In this document: piece by piece, positions 20,930 through 33,700 of the stretch | How positions within the stretch are numbered: position 1 is the first letter of the stretch | Layout of the letters: every line of letters begins with the position of its first letter | Source: Dendrolimus kikuchii | Taxonomy: Eukaryota > Arthropoda > Insecta > Lepidoptera > Lasiocampidae | Direction: 5' to 3' | NCBI GenBank assembly: GCA_019925095.2 | Contig: CM034394.1 | Location: forward strand, 5,654,272-5,718,271 | DNA: 64,000 bases | The notes under the pieces: generated by a model | The model's input: the letters and a program-made list of their open reading frames with translations, nothing else | Databases searched by the model: none | What the model was told of the DNA's origin: nothing | Made by a program: the position numbers and the translations under genes

Positions 20930-21062
20930 TTGCTTAGTGATTAAGGTATTCCCTTCTTATTCCAATGACGTGGATTTGAATGCTCGCTGGAAAAGGATGC
21001 ACTGTTAATGCATAATGCAGTTTCTGATCTAATTGACGCCAATTATGCACAATTACAACGTA
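20930..21062 (+). mobile_element. T1-like SINE head, decayed
   Basis: CGTGATTGCTTAGTGATTAAG followed about 35 bases later by GGATTTGAATGCTCG (B-box-like) and AATGCAGTTTCTGATCTAAT. It abuts the SINE-A copy at 21083. Confidence 0.4.
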
Positions 21063-21082
21063 CTGACGTCTAAGGAAGTCTT

Positions 21083-21320
21083 TTGCCAGGTGGTAGGGCA
21101 TTTGCCCGACTGGATGGCTACCACCCCTGGTCTAAAGTATGTCGCCATAACAACCTTGAGTTGTGTTCCGGCATTAGTGACCAGGTTCCAGTCTTCCTTA
21201 AGAGAGCAGCAGCGCATTTGTAGCACCTTTGCTGTTGCAAATGTCCATAGGCGATGGTAACCGCTTTCCATCAAGTGGGCCGTCTGACTGTCTGCTGAAC
21301 TCGTGCAATAAAAAAAAATA
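21083..21320 (+). mobile_element. SINE-A copy, 5'-truncated
   Basis: It starts at TTGCCAGGTGGTAGGGC and runs to CTCGTGCAATAAAAAAAA. Its 5' break is at the same place as the copy ending at 58557. Confidence 0.75.
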
Positions 21321-21619
21321 AGGAAATTGATATTAATTATCTGTGAAACCCGCCAAACCTAATACAAGAGTGGTGGGCATCGTATCTGTTCCCTTGAATT
21401 GCAGAGATCCGTGCCCAGCAGTGGAACGTTTATAAACGTGTTTTAAAACAGCACATAAACGTTTATGTGCTGATACTATAAGAAAGCCATGTTTATTCAT
21501 CGGCAAAGCAATCTGGAACGTATTTCAATGACGTAGTTTCGAATGGAATAGAAGTTGCAATAAACTAAAGTTACGCAGGTAAATTAGCAATATTTCTGTA
21601 ACTTCATCATAAAATCAAT

Positions 21620-21625
21620 TTTATT
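21620..21625 (-). promoter_or_regulatory. Poly(A) signal of the NRF-6-like gene
   Basis: AATAAA on the - strand, 22 bases after the TAG stop of the last exon. Confidence 0.5.
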
Positions 21626-21646
21626 TCCTGTCATTAATAATTCACT

Positions 21647-21790
21647 CTAATGAGTATCATCAAGTTTATTGTAATTTGTATTTAAAGACTTACCAAAATA
21701 TATCCTATAGACTTCGTTGAAAGGCATTTCAATCGTGACTGTGGTCATGACTGATATTACTAGGATGACCAGCAACTCCGGTAAGTGTAA
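21647..21790 (-). CDS. nrf-6-like: NRF-6-like gene, last exon with stop
   Basis: Acceptor TTGATTTCAG precedes 47 codons and TAG (21649-21647): [20 protein letters not shown], then [20 protein letters not shown] and NKLDDTH. The hydrophobic helix followed by IEMPF matches the family's last membrane segment and its usual E-x-P motif. AATAAA at 21625-21620 supports termination here. A GTAAGT occurs inside the exon just after TATTTTG (21693-21688), so an alternative downstream exon is possible. Confidence 0.82.
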   Translation of the reverse strand, partial: LHLPELLVILVISVMTTVTIEMPFNEVYRIYFGKSLNTNYNKLDDTH

Positions 21791-24700
21791 CTGAAATCAA
21801 TTAATGGTAAATTAAAAATACATAATTTTTATTTATTTTATCCGTGCAGGAACGGAGAAACAATACAATTTCCTGTGGCCGGGTGGCCTGTCGTAAGAGG
21901 CAACAAATCAAGCCACAGCCAGGTGATAGGGCATTTGCCCGACTCTATGGCTACCACCACTAGTCTAGAGTAAGCCGCCATAACAACCTAGAGTTGTGTT
22001 CCCGCATTAGTGAACAGGTTCCAGTCTCCCTTAAGAGAGCAGCAGCGCATTTGTAGCATCTTTGGTGTTGCAAATCCATAGGCGATGGTAACCGCTCTCC
22101 ATCAAGTGGGCTGTCTGCCTGCCTGCTGAACTCCTCCAATAAAAAAATATATGTACTAGTAAATTGCTAGAACTTAACATAGAACTCGGTAGTTCATTCT
22201 GTGGCGAGCGATGGTGGAACGATGTAGTTGGTTAAAGGAGTTTCAGAAAAATGTAGAAGATTCCAGAAACAAAAACAAGGACAGATACATGTTAGAATAG
22301 ATGATTAACAAAAGAAAACGAAATGAAGATCGAAATTCTAGCATAGAAGGTTCAGGAAGGAAAACATAGAGATAGATAGATGTTTAGAAAGGGACAGACA
22401 GTAAATAATAATAATAATAACGAGGCCTCCACCTCCATGCTTGCCTCGAAGCCCCCACCTCCGTGCTTGCCTTAACCAGCCGGCACGGAGTGGAGATCGC
22501 TAGAGCTAAGACTCAAGCTCCAGGGGTGGAAGTGATAAATGGCCTAATGTCGGAAGTAGCTTCGGTGAACCTGCAGCCCACCTCTCGACACCCCTTAGCC
22601 ACTCACACCCATGTTGCCCCTGTCTTCTATGGCATTTTTTGGGGCCCATGCAGGAAGTGGCGAGTCACCGTCTGCCCATTTTTCCATGTTCCCTGAACAT
22701 TGTGCACGAGACTTGAAGATACCCGGATTGTACTTTTCGGGAAACACGGACTCTGGTAGTGAATTCCATAACTCAACCGTACGTAGAAGGAACGTGGAGG
22801 CGAAACGTTTCGTTCGCACTGGTAGCATTTCCACTGTGAAACGATGGCGTAGACTAGAGTGCCTTATGGTCCGCGAAGATGGAATGGTGTAGGGGGAATC
22901 AGGTCAAACAGTTCAACCGCACACTCTCCGAAATGAATCCTATAAAAACTGATAGACTAGCAACCCGGCGTCAATGCTCTAGACTTTGAAGCCTTGTATT
23001 GACGATGTAAAAGTATTTATACTTTTTGTACGCGGTAGAGTCATGCTGGAAAGGTCATCTTGATTACAGATCATCGTGCCGGCTCCGGTAGTGTGTTACC
23101 ATGCTCTCGCAGAGTCACACATGCTCATAGCTCTCACAACCGTGAAACGGTGTGCCTTGAACTAATCGTGTTTTGTGCGATGAGTGAGTTCCGTTGGTCC
23201 CCCCCTCCCCTATTCCAATCTCATATCCAATTCCCTCTATCCCATTCCTTTTGTCTGATCTCTCTATATCGGTCCTTCTATATTATATCCTCTTTATCCC
23301 ATCCTAAAGGGTGGCAACTCGTTGACTTCACCCCCGGTGTTGTAAACATTTGTAGGCAACGGTATACACATTCCTTAAGCTGGGCTGTCTGCCTGTTTAC
23401 TTCGTAATAAACACTTAACAGAGGCAGCACTAAGGACATAAACATGATATTACGAAGCAAGTTTGAGTCACGATCATAATTGCAAAATTGACCAATATTC
23501 TTGAAAATATTGCACATGCCCTTGAAATGTTACAATGACTTGTAGCTGGTTTTTGCTCCAATGAAGGAAACTTGTTTTCTTAACATACGCAAGGATCTAA
23601 TCTAGATTAAAACGTTTTTTATAGTGAGACTCAGATTTTGTAGTAATTACGAAAATGTTATAATGGTCGCTTTATATTTCTGTTGTGACCGGAACTACAG
23701 TACGAGACGGCCTCTTTGCAGATATCATTAATAAAGATGTAGAAAGGATTTGTAAAATATACCATGAAAACTTAAACTTTAGTAAGAACCTTTATGTCAA
23801 GTCAATAAAATTCTCTACATTAGGGTTTTCAGTTTTATAATTTTTGTAAAAATGTGACTTGTGGAATAAAATGATTTAATATTTTAACAATATTAAATTA
23901 AATTGTGAAATTAAAATTAAGGTGTATGAAATAATAATAACACATTGTAAAGGTTCACTTTAGGAATACTTTCCAAGTCCTGTAAGGTGCAACAATTCTC
24001 AACCAAAATAAGTAAACGGTTAACTTGCCCGATTTACATCAGTAGCTTGCGAAACTGGGGAGGTAAGTCCTTATCATCGTTTGAAGAGGAAGTAACAAAT
24101 TATCGATTAATTAGATCTCTTTTCAAATCTTGACGAGGACTTAATCTCAAGTTAACTACCTACTTAAATAATGCAAATGTAAATCAGACTTAATAAGATA
24201 TACATACATACAACTGCAAGTCTGTTAGTTCATAATAATATTTTGAGTTAATTAGATTCTAAATAACATTAAATACTTACAAGTAACAAGGGCGAGTAAT
24301 ATCCCGCATGTCTTTCTACACCAACATTGTAAAAGAATATCGGGAACTGGGTGAGGTATACACTATAGGCGACCTTGTTGAAGAATTTGAATATTCTGGA
24401 GTCTATGAAGCTATTACCAACACCTGAAAGTTAAAATGCGCTGATGAACTAATTTTCGATAAGTTTTACAATGAAGTGGTACCTTGAAGGAGTATTTAGC
24501 TTATTAATATAATATATTTTTATAAGCGAATCCCGGATTATAATTGTGATTTATTAGACAGTTTATTAACCTTCAACCCTCAACTATCTTCGAATACATC
24601 TACCTCAAACTAGAACAATTATATAAGTTATCTTTAATTGACATTGAAATTTTAATAGTATTTTTAAGAGCTTATATTTATTTCAATGTTCTAATCATAT

Positions 24701-27700
24701 TAATCGAGTTCATAATTTTTTAATTTGTAAATAAGTTTTGAATTCTGCGCCCTAAACAGTTCATTTCGTACTGTTATACAAAAAACTTCTGATAATCGGC
24801 CGTAGTGATTTATTTTTATTTACTTTAAAAAAATACTATAAGAACTTTAATAGTTGCAGTAATTTTAAAATTAAAAGATTCTTCAGTAAGCGCATTGTTA
24901 AGTTTCTTTAAAATATTACCTAAAAGTCAAAGGTCTCTTCATTAGAAGTGTTGGTCAAAAGGTTTTGTCAGTTTTCCCGCTTAGAATTAGAAGACAGAAA
25001 GACATAATGATATGTTGTAGTTAAATTATAGATAGATTGATAAACACTTCATTGCTCACCAAAATAAAAATGCCCGATTACAATACTGTCTTGGTCAAAA
25101 CAATAGGCACAGCTTAGAGCAATTTCTTCTAGGCAACTGAACTTAACGAATAATTTTAACTAATCTGGTGATATAGGTGGTACAGAGTACTTAAACTGTT
25201 TTATAAATTAAATAAATACACACAAACTAATAAATAACAATTAATGGTATACGTAACGAATAGTAACGATTAGGTAGAAATGTTTAAGGACAAATAGTGC
25301 TTTCTGAGTAAGTTCTTAAATGTAGGTAATATTTTGACCTCAGACAGTAAGAGGCAACGCATTTCAAAGCTTGACAGTCTGCACTGCAAAGGAGTTATCA
25401 TGAAAGGATGAAATGTGTGCCAGTGCAGTGAGTTTGCAATATGTGTAACAGCGTAAATTGTGGGAAGTAGAAAGGCGAAGTAATGTTCATTACCTGCGTA
25501 ATCCTTGCATATTGCCCAATGCATAGCACTCATGACAAGCCCCCATATAATGGGTGAGAATGCAGAGAACACTGCTGCAGGAGCGTGCTCGTACTGATAA
25601 CCTTCCAAACCCATTTTGTATGGGCTCACCATTGTGACGATAGCCAGGCCAAATATTGATGTCCAGAGTAGTTTTACTTGGAGCTGTTGAGAATAAAGCC
25701 ATGTTCGGGTGTAGTTATTGCTTTAAATCGGATTTTCAGAAATAAATGAGGTCTTTCCTAGTGAATAATGCATTTTGAGAAAAAATCATTGGATGTTTCT
25801 TTTGAATTGTTTGTGGCGTAGTTATTATGGTTTGGATTCCAGTTAGAAAATATTACGTCTTTAATATCTAAATTATTTATTTATAAAACTTTCCTTAACC
25901 TTCTTTTATAGTCAAGGATGTCAAAAAGGAATTAATCAATTCAATGATGTTTACATTTATATTTCTGTACCCGTGGTATTGGATATGCATTTTGTTTTTG
26001 ATTTAGCTACCACTTAGGCAATTTTCTCGGTCGCTGATGGTGAAGCAAAAATTGTATTGCAACCTGCATGTTGAGATAACCAGTAATACCCACCAGTCCG
26101 TCTTGTATAAGCGGGTATACTGTGCTTCTTTATGCTAGTGGGGACCTTTTTGACTGCTATTATTATTCCTTAAATGACAAAGACTTCTTTAGGCTATATC
26201 CACACCCGTGCGCTTTCATGTTCATCTTGCATCTGAAATTTTCACTTCCTTCTGCCTCAATGGTATGCTATAATGATTGCCTTAAGATTCAGAGGTAGGA
26301 TTTGTCGATCAACTAGTGATGTGACATGGCGTTATGTTACAAGAACGCGTCAGAGAAAAACGCAAGCTGAACTTGAGAGCGCACTGATGTAGATGCTTTT
26401 ATATCTATAACTATATTTAATTCCTCTTTTCCCTTCAGATCACGAACAGCAGATAACTTACCTTAGATAGTGTGTAATTTAGTTTCCTTGTCCTCATAAA
26501 GTAAGCCATTACAACTCCGATAAGGTATATCGTTGCTCTGTGCGTAGGCAAGATATACGAATATCGCGCTGCGTCAAGTAGTTTTTGAACTCTGAAATTA
26601 ATATTAATAGCGTTTTAAGAAATGTAATTACTTATCTGTAGGTACTGTAATTAATATGTAGGGATCAAGTTTGTATGGGGAATTTAAAAATAGAAAAAAA
26701 AGCATGGGGCTAATTCGGACAAGCAGATTTCGAAAAAGCAACTTTTAGAATTTTTGTCTGGTTGTTTTTTTAATTATATAAAAAACTATATAATAGAATT
26801 ATATAACACTTATTAGACAGACTGACGGACAGACTAATTTCAATACCCTACACATTTTTGTTATATTTATTATTAGAGTCTAAGTAAATAACAGTGAATA
26901 AATTATACTGAAAGTTGTGTTCACCTATAATTAGTTTTTACATCGCATTGTAAACCTTAGTCATAAGTCTAGTAACTGATTCAATGTACAAAACTGTTGG
27001 TGATCCTTATTAAAAATAAATAAATAAATATAAAAATATTTAAAAAGGATTGACTGATAATGGCCGGTTCCTATATTTTACTAACCGTGCATTGGCCTTC
27101 CTTACTACTAGTTAAAATATGACATAAGTTCTCTTACAAGTAATGTCTTTCCAGTAATGTTTTTCTAGTAAGGCAATCGAATGAATAGTAAGTAAGAAAG
27201 AAAGCAAGAAAGAAAAAAATAATTTTATTCAGAATAAATTACATTAGATAGTGTAGGTATAATTGTTAACAAATTTAATCTTGTCCTAAAAGGGGAATTA
27301 GTCTCAGCATAATGCTGGTCTGTTAAAACCAGCGCTGGTCTTCTGACAAGCAAGGTAAGTAAGTAAGGTAAGACATAAGAATCGCCCATAAGAAGATTAC
27401 AGAAGCAGAAAAATTTGACCGACTTATGGACAATGTCCTGAAATTTTAACGTTATGTTGTTATATTTTTTTTTAATATCAAACAATATGCTTTATTTATT
27501 AACTTAAAAAATATAATTAAAATCTAAAAATAAACTAAGTTATAAATAGTACAAGGAATTATAGACTGTGTAACAAATCGCTGCTAGATGGGAGCGTGCC
27601 CAGAAGGCTGGCTGCATTGCCGCGCTGTATAGCGATGCTTATTTGTTGGGCGAAATATGAGCTAGCCTTCTGATCACGGGTGGTATCGAAGACGTTCTTG

Positions 27701-30700
27701 CAAATTTCTTTGAAGAAACTCTTTACCGATAGATGGATGTGAACGGCACAAATATATTATGTAACCCCTTCCTAAGGTTCCATATTTACGCCGTTTGAGA
27801 GCTTTAGCTTCTGAAGCAGCGTTGCCAGCCTCTAACTCAGTAATTGGAAGACGTGACGGCGCCAGAGTGTCTACACATGTCGCGTCCCAAACATGCGGAC
27901 GTCTCATCTTCTAAGGAATAAGTAACATACCATCCGGCCTTTTGCCATCGTCGCGTATCAAGCCATTCGGTTCTAATACGGCTGGTACGCACCCTGACAA
28001 GAGCCCGGCGGATGATGTCATTGAGGTTGGCATAGCGAGACCTTCGACCAACACATGTAAATTTTTAAACGTAAAATTTTTAAATGTATTCACGATATAA
28101 ATACTCGATTACTTTCTTCACAAAGTATTTCTGGTACGACTTCTGCCTCGTTTCGAGTTGTGAATAATGGTGAATGCTTATACTATTTTTTGGGTTCGCT
28201 CATATCCCAGCTATTTTAATATAACTGGATCTTTTGAGATAGTATAAACTTTTTGCGAGGGGAAATCCTATTGCGAATTACGTCGGGGTGAGGAGCATAG
28301 CACCCGCGAAGAAATAAATACCCGATAAAAACCCTTAATGTTCCTTCTTTCGCTTTATACCAGGGCCACGATAAATGGCGTAATCTCTTTAGGAAGCCTA
28401 AAACCTGGCAAGCGCCAGCCCATCGGCCTCTTCCACTCCTGGAGGGAACCAAGCCCCGGCATCTTCCTTTTCTCTTTGCGTGGGGTGGTTTGTAATTTTC
28501 TCCACGGGAGATTTGAGCGCTCGCGGTACATCAGGTGGCCCAGTGGCGTAGCTTGCCTTATAAGGGCCCTATATCAAAATATATTAGGGTCCAAAAGAAG
28601 GGTAAAGTTTTTTATAAAAGAAAAAAAAGCTCGAATGGAATTATAATCTATATATTAATACGTGAAGCAAAAACTTTATACCGCTTTTTACGAAAATTGT
28701 GCGGACGGGGGAGTATGAAATTTCGCACACTTATAGTTTATATAGAGAAGAAGCGACGAATGTTAATATATTTTTTTAATTATACATAAAAATACATTAA
28801 ATCAATAAAACAAACATTACACGCACTACCATGTATTTGACACACACACACGCAAATATAATCCTTTGTTTATTGTTCAAGTCAAATTAACAGTGTAACC
28901 TTGGCGAAATCTGTGATTATGGAAGTATAGTCTTTGACATTAATTATTGGTTGAATTTCGACCACGGGCGAGTATTAGTAATTATAAATTGAGTAATTAT
29001 AAGTTATTACTAATACTTAATGCTCTCAGGAGCTAAGTTAGACAAACAATTCAAATCAAAGATACACTTTACTCGCCTTTTTTTCGGCAAACTTATTAAA
29101 TCAAATCATCCATTGATTTTATGACCAATCTGATAACCGTTTCTGCTGGCCCAGCAGTTATTCTCAAAAATGTTATTAATCTATAACATTGTGCATAAAA
29201 TTTGAAGATTTTTGGCGGCCTCATGTAACTGAAATCAGTAGGAAACTTTACGCGTCATCCGCTTCGCTCAGAAGGTTGAAGAATTTCCTACGTACTGCTA
29301 CTAATGTTACGCTTGCACAATCCTTGCTTCTCTCTCTACTTGATTATGCAGACGCCTGCTATCTAGACATAACCCAGGAACAACTAGATAAGCTAGAACG
29401 CCTTCAAAATGTTTGTATCCGGTCCATATTTGGTTTACGTAAATATGACCATGTCTTCGAATTTCGTGATAAGCTTAAATGGTGACCTATTCGCTTTCGC
29501 CGGAATGTTCACTTACTTACACTTTTGCACAATATCCTTTACAATTCCTGTTCTCCCATATATTTAAAGGAATTTTTTAGTTTTCTCTATCAATCTCATT
29601 CCTGCAATTTGCGCTCAAATGAAGATCTTTTGTTAACAATACACACACTTCTTCCTTCGTAGGAAATTCTTTTGCCATACAGGCTGTTCGACTCTGGAAC
29701 TCCCTTCCCTTTCCAATCAGACAAACTAAAGCAATTACTACATTTAAACGTATGGTCACTGACTATTATTGGTCTATTAAATAAAAATTGTTGCATTAAA
29801 TGAATGTATCTATTGTTCGAATGTATAATATAATATATATAATATAGTACTTTATTTATTTTTTATTTTATTTTTTATAATACACCATCAAAAATCTTAT
29901 ATTGAAATTTCGTTTAAAATCTCCTTAGACACTGGGTTGCCTGGAAAAGATTGCTATAAGGGATAAAGTCGCCCGTTGTTCTAATGCAATCCATATCAAT
30001 TGTCTAGATTTAAGTTTATGGTGAACAATAAAGAGTTTTCATTCACTTATTCATTCATTTTTGCTTACACACTTTCGGGGCCCCTGTATCATTGATACGG
30101 CTGATACGGCGGTAGATACGCCTCTGAGGTGGTCCTATCTCGAGAATGACTATACATCTACACCGTCGCTTAGCTCCCCAAAATATACGAGTATCCTTGC
30201 TTAACCTCTCATGAATCTTCTTCATATCTTCGCTTTTTAAAAATCGAGTACAGATCGATTCATAACCTCAAACACGCCCCTGGCCCATATAAGCGTAGAG
30301 TTAAATCAATTGACACTTTTGGTGCAAATAAACATACTCGCTTGTTCTGCTAATTGTATATATTGACCATGGCATTTAGTTCTTAATAATTGGAGGTCTG
30401 TAATACGAGTAAGTCGTGGTAGACATTTGACATTACTTGTATGGTGCTTATGTCAAATTTTAACCTCTCGTAAGGCAAATGAACTGTTACTAAGACATAG
30501 GATCCAGCCATTTGGATAACGCACTTTCGCTTCTTCTCAATGCTGTCTGTTTAAATTTACAATGGCAAACATGCACCGAATAGGCGAGTTATTTGAAGTA
30601 ATCTCAGGCGATTTAATGGTTACCGTAATAAATAACATCGAGGTGTATCTCCGTGATTTTATGTTGCAAATTTTAAGTTAAAACTGCTAATTAAATGATG

Positions 30701-33700
30701 TGTTATAATTACTGCTTTTAGAATTTGATAAGAATACTGTTCTTAGAATTATATATATATATATATATATATAAAAATTACTGTTTTTAGAATTTGATAT
30801 AAATTACTATGTTTAGAATTTGATATATATTAAGGTTCTTAGAATGTGATATAAATTATTGTTGTTAGTTAAGTTTGTTTCGAATAAGTTCCAAGATGGT
30901 TTACTTGCTTACAATGTAAAATTTTAAATAAACAGCAATTTCGTTTTTAATCTTCGTTTGTGTGTTATTTTAATATTGTTTTAGAGGACATATAAATATT
31001 TGTAATCGAACAAAGCCGGGGACAGAGCTAGTTTAATAAAAAAATAGAATAAACAAATAATACTAAACTGACAAGGTTTGATGTCCGCCTTGTGTATATG
31101 TCACTCATCAATAAAACATAGGGATGGTATACAAAGATAACAAATTAATCTTTTGTCCATTTAAGTGGATAAACTTGTTACTAGAACAAACAAACACCAA
31201 GAGTGGCGTAAGTAAACATTGTCTAAAGTGGATACAAATTAAACAGTAATGGACGCCTAAAGCCTTGTCTATATTTGTAACATATGAATTATGTATCACT
31301 ATTACGCGTGGCGAGTATATGTATATCAAGCATGCTAAGTACGGCAGTTTGTATGTAAAACGAAAAATAATGTGAGTGACTTCAAGTCACGTATAAATAA
31401 TTTTTTGTTAACTGTACTTCATAATAAACTGTAATATCGCTTAAAATCAGAAGTGAATTAAGAAATATGGTTTATTTTTTCTTACAGTTAATAGAAATTC
31501 CATGGGATAATATGACACGTAGTTATTGTTCATTTTATGAAAAAAAGATCCTATATCACTTTATATTGCACTAATTCCTAAAAATTTGTTATAGGGCGGC
31601 AAGTTTGTATAGGACATTCCAATGCTCCGCGAGCAACAGGGGACGCCTGACAGCAGCCGTGAAAAGAAATAATAATGTATGTATACCCTGTATTTTTTAC
31701 AAGATAAATTCTTGGATAAAATTTTAGTTAAATTGTGTCTATAGATGATCATATAAAATATTTTCTACTGTCATATCTAACTTTAGATGTGTCTCAAGTT
31801 ATCTAAGACCTAACATCATTAAATAGTGTAATTCAGTTAAAAAACCCGGTTTGTTACGTACAAAAACTACTGGGCAATAAAATAAAATGTGTAAAATTTT
31901 TAGGAGACCAAATGGAAGCTATTCCGCGTCGAACAAAAAAAAGAATCACGTAAATCGGATCATAAATCTCGGAGTAATCGGTGAACATACATAAAAAAAC
32001 AAAAAAAAAATATCCCGACGAATTGAGAATCTCCTCCTTTTTTTGAACTCGGTTAAAAACGATCTTCTAAAGAAAAACCATGTACAGGTGGTAGGCACGC
32101 CTAGAAGGAGCGTCAATTAGGTACATGACATATGTAACAATAAATTCTAAAATTGTATTCATATAAGAAGAAGTGTGTAAGAATGGGCCTAAATGGCGCT
32201 CTGTTGTTCGTGCCTACCCCGCAAGGGAACTGGCGTGAAGTTATGTATATATGTATGTATGTATTCATATAAAAGATCGGACGCTATAATACCATTAAAT
32301 ATCACGATAAAAACAATTTTAACAACTGTTTTAACAATCATATCGTAATTAATACACTAGTAGACGTCATGACGTCATATCTTACTATTGTCGTACATAA
32401 TCTTTGGCATTTTGCAAGTCAATAAAAAGTAGCTCAGTTGATTTGACTATTAAATAACCTATTAGTTAAGCATCTCCACCGCCCTTACATTATTTTCTTT
32501 TCACGAGTTACCCTTTATCTCCCGTAGCCCACGGATCACAGGAGTCTCCCACAGCGTCTGTATCCGTACAGGAACGGAGAAAGAATACAAATTCCTGCTG
32601 TCGGGCGGCCTGTTGTAAGCAGCGACAAAATAACCCACAGCCAGGTAGTAGGGCATTTGTTCGACTGGATGGCTACCACCCCTGGTCTAGAGTATGCCGC
32701 TATAACAACCTCGAGTTGTTTTCCGGCATTAGTGGCCAGGTTCCAGTCTCCCTTTAGAGAGCAGCAGCGCATTTGTAGGATCTTTGGTGTTGCAAATGTC
32801 CATAGGCGATGTTGACCGCTTTCCATCAGGTGCACCGTCTGTCTGTCTGTTGAACTCAAGCCATAAAAAAAACCCACTTGCTAGCTTATAATAGTAGTAT
32901 ATCGATCTAGAACCTGTATATACGTATAAAGTATAATGGAAGTAACAATATTCTTTAATATAACGAAGTTATACATAACTTCAAGCCAGTTCCCTTGCGG
33001 GGTAGGCACGAACGACAGAGCGCCATTCAGGCTTATTCTTACACACCTCACTTGCTTCTTTGACACGAAGTGGTAAATGATACTAATAGATTACACAAAT
33101 GTGTATACAGCCTACGCCCTATTATACATGGTAACAAATATTACGAAAGTTACTTAAATAATATTAGGATAAATATAACGCGTCGGATGTTATGTGTGAA
33201 AATCACGTATTGTATAGTATAATAACTAATCCATTAAAGAATTATAGTATAAAACTAAATACTGCGTTTGTAAATATTATTTACAAAAAAATATATATAC
33301 ATTTATGAGATAAGTGATAAATGTTAGTAATTCTAATAAATATAATAGATAGATAAATAACACTTTATTGCTCATCAAAAACCAATTACAAAAAATGTAC
33401 GATTACAATATTGTACCTATTGGTAAAAACAATAGGCGGCCTTATCGCTCAAAGCAATCTCTTCCAGGCAACCCAACTTAAAGAATATTTTAAAGTAATC
33501 TGGCGATGTAGGTGGTGCAGAGCATTAGATAGGACATAACTACTATTTAAACTATTTTATAAGTTAAATACACATACTTAAACTACTTTATAAATTAAAT
33601 ACATAGAAATATATTTACCTAATATATAAACATTTGGTGTCACGGCGTTTGTGGTCGAAGGCTCTTAGGGTGTTTTTTTTTATTTTTATGGCAGAACAAC

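Noticed and set aside
21688..21693. GTAAGT in the last NRF exon as a real donor
   Set aside because: Possible, but the frame continues to a TAG with AATAAA 22 bases beyond and no further conserved residues are needed. Kept as an alternative only.
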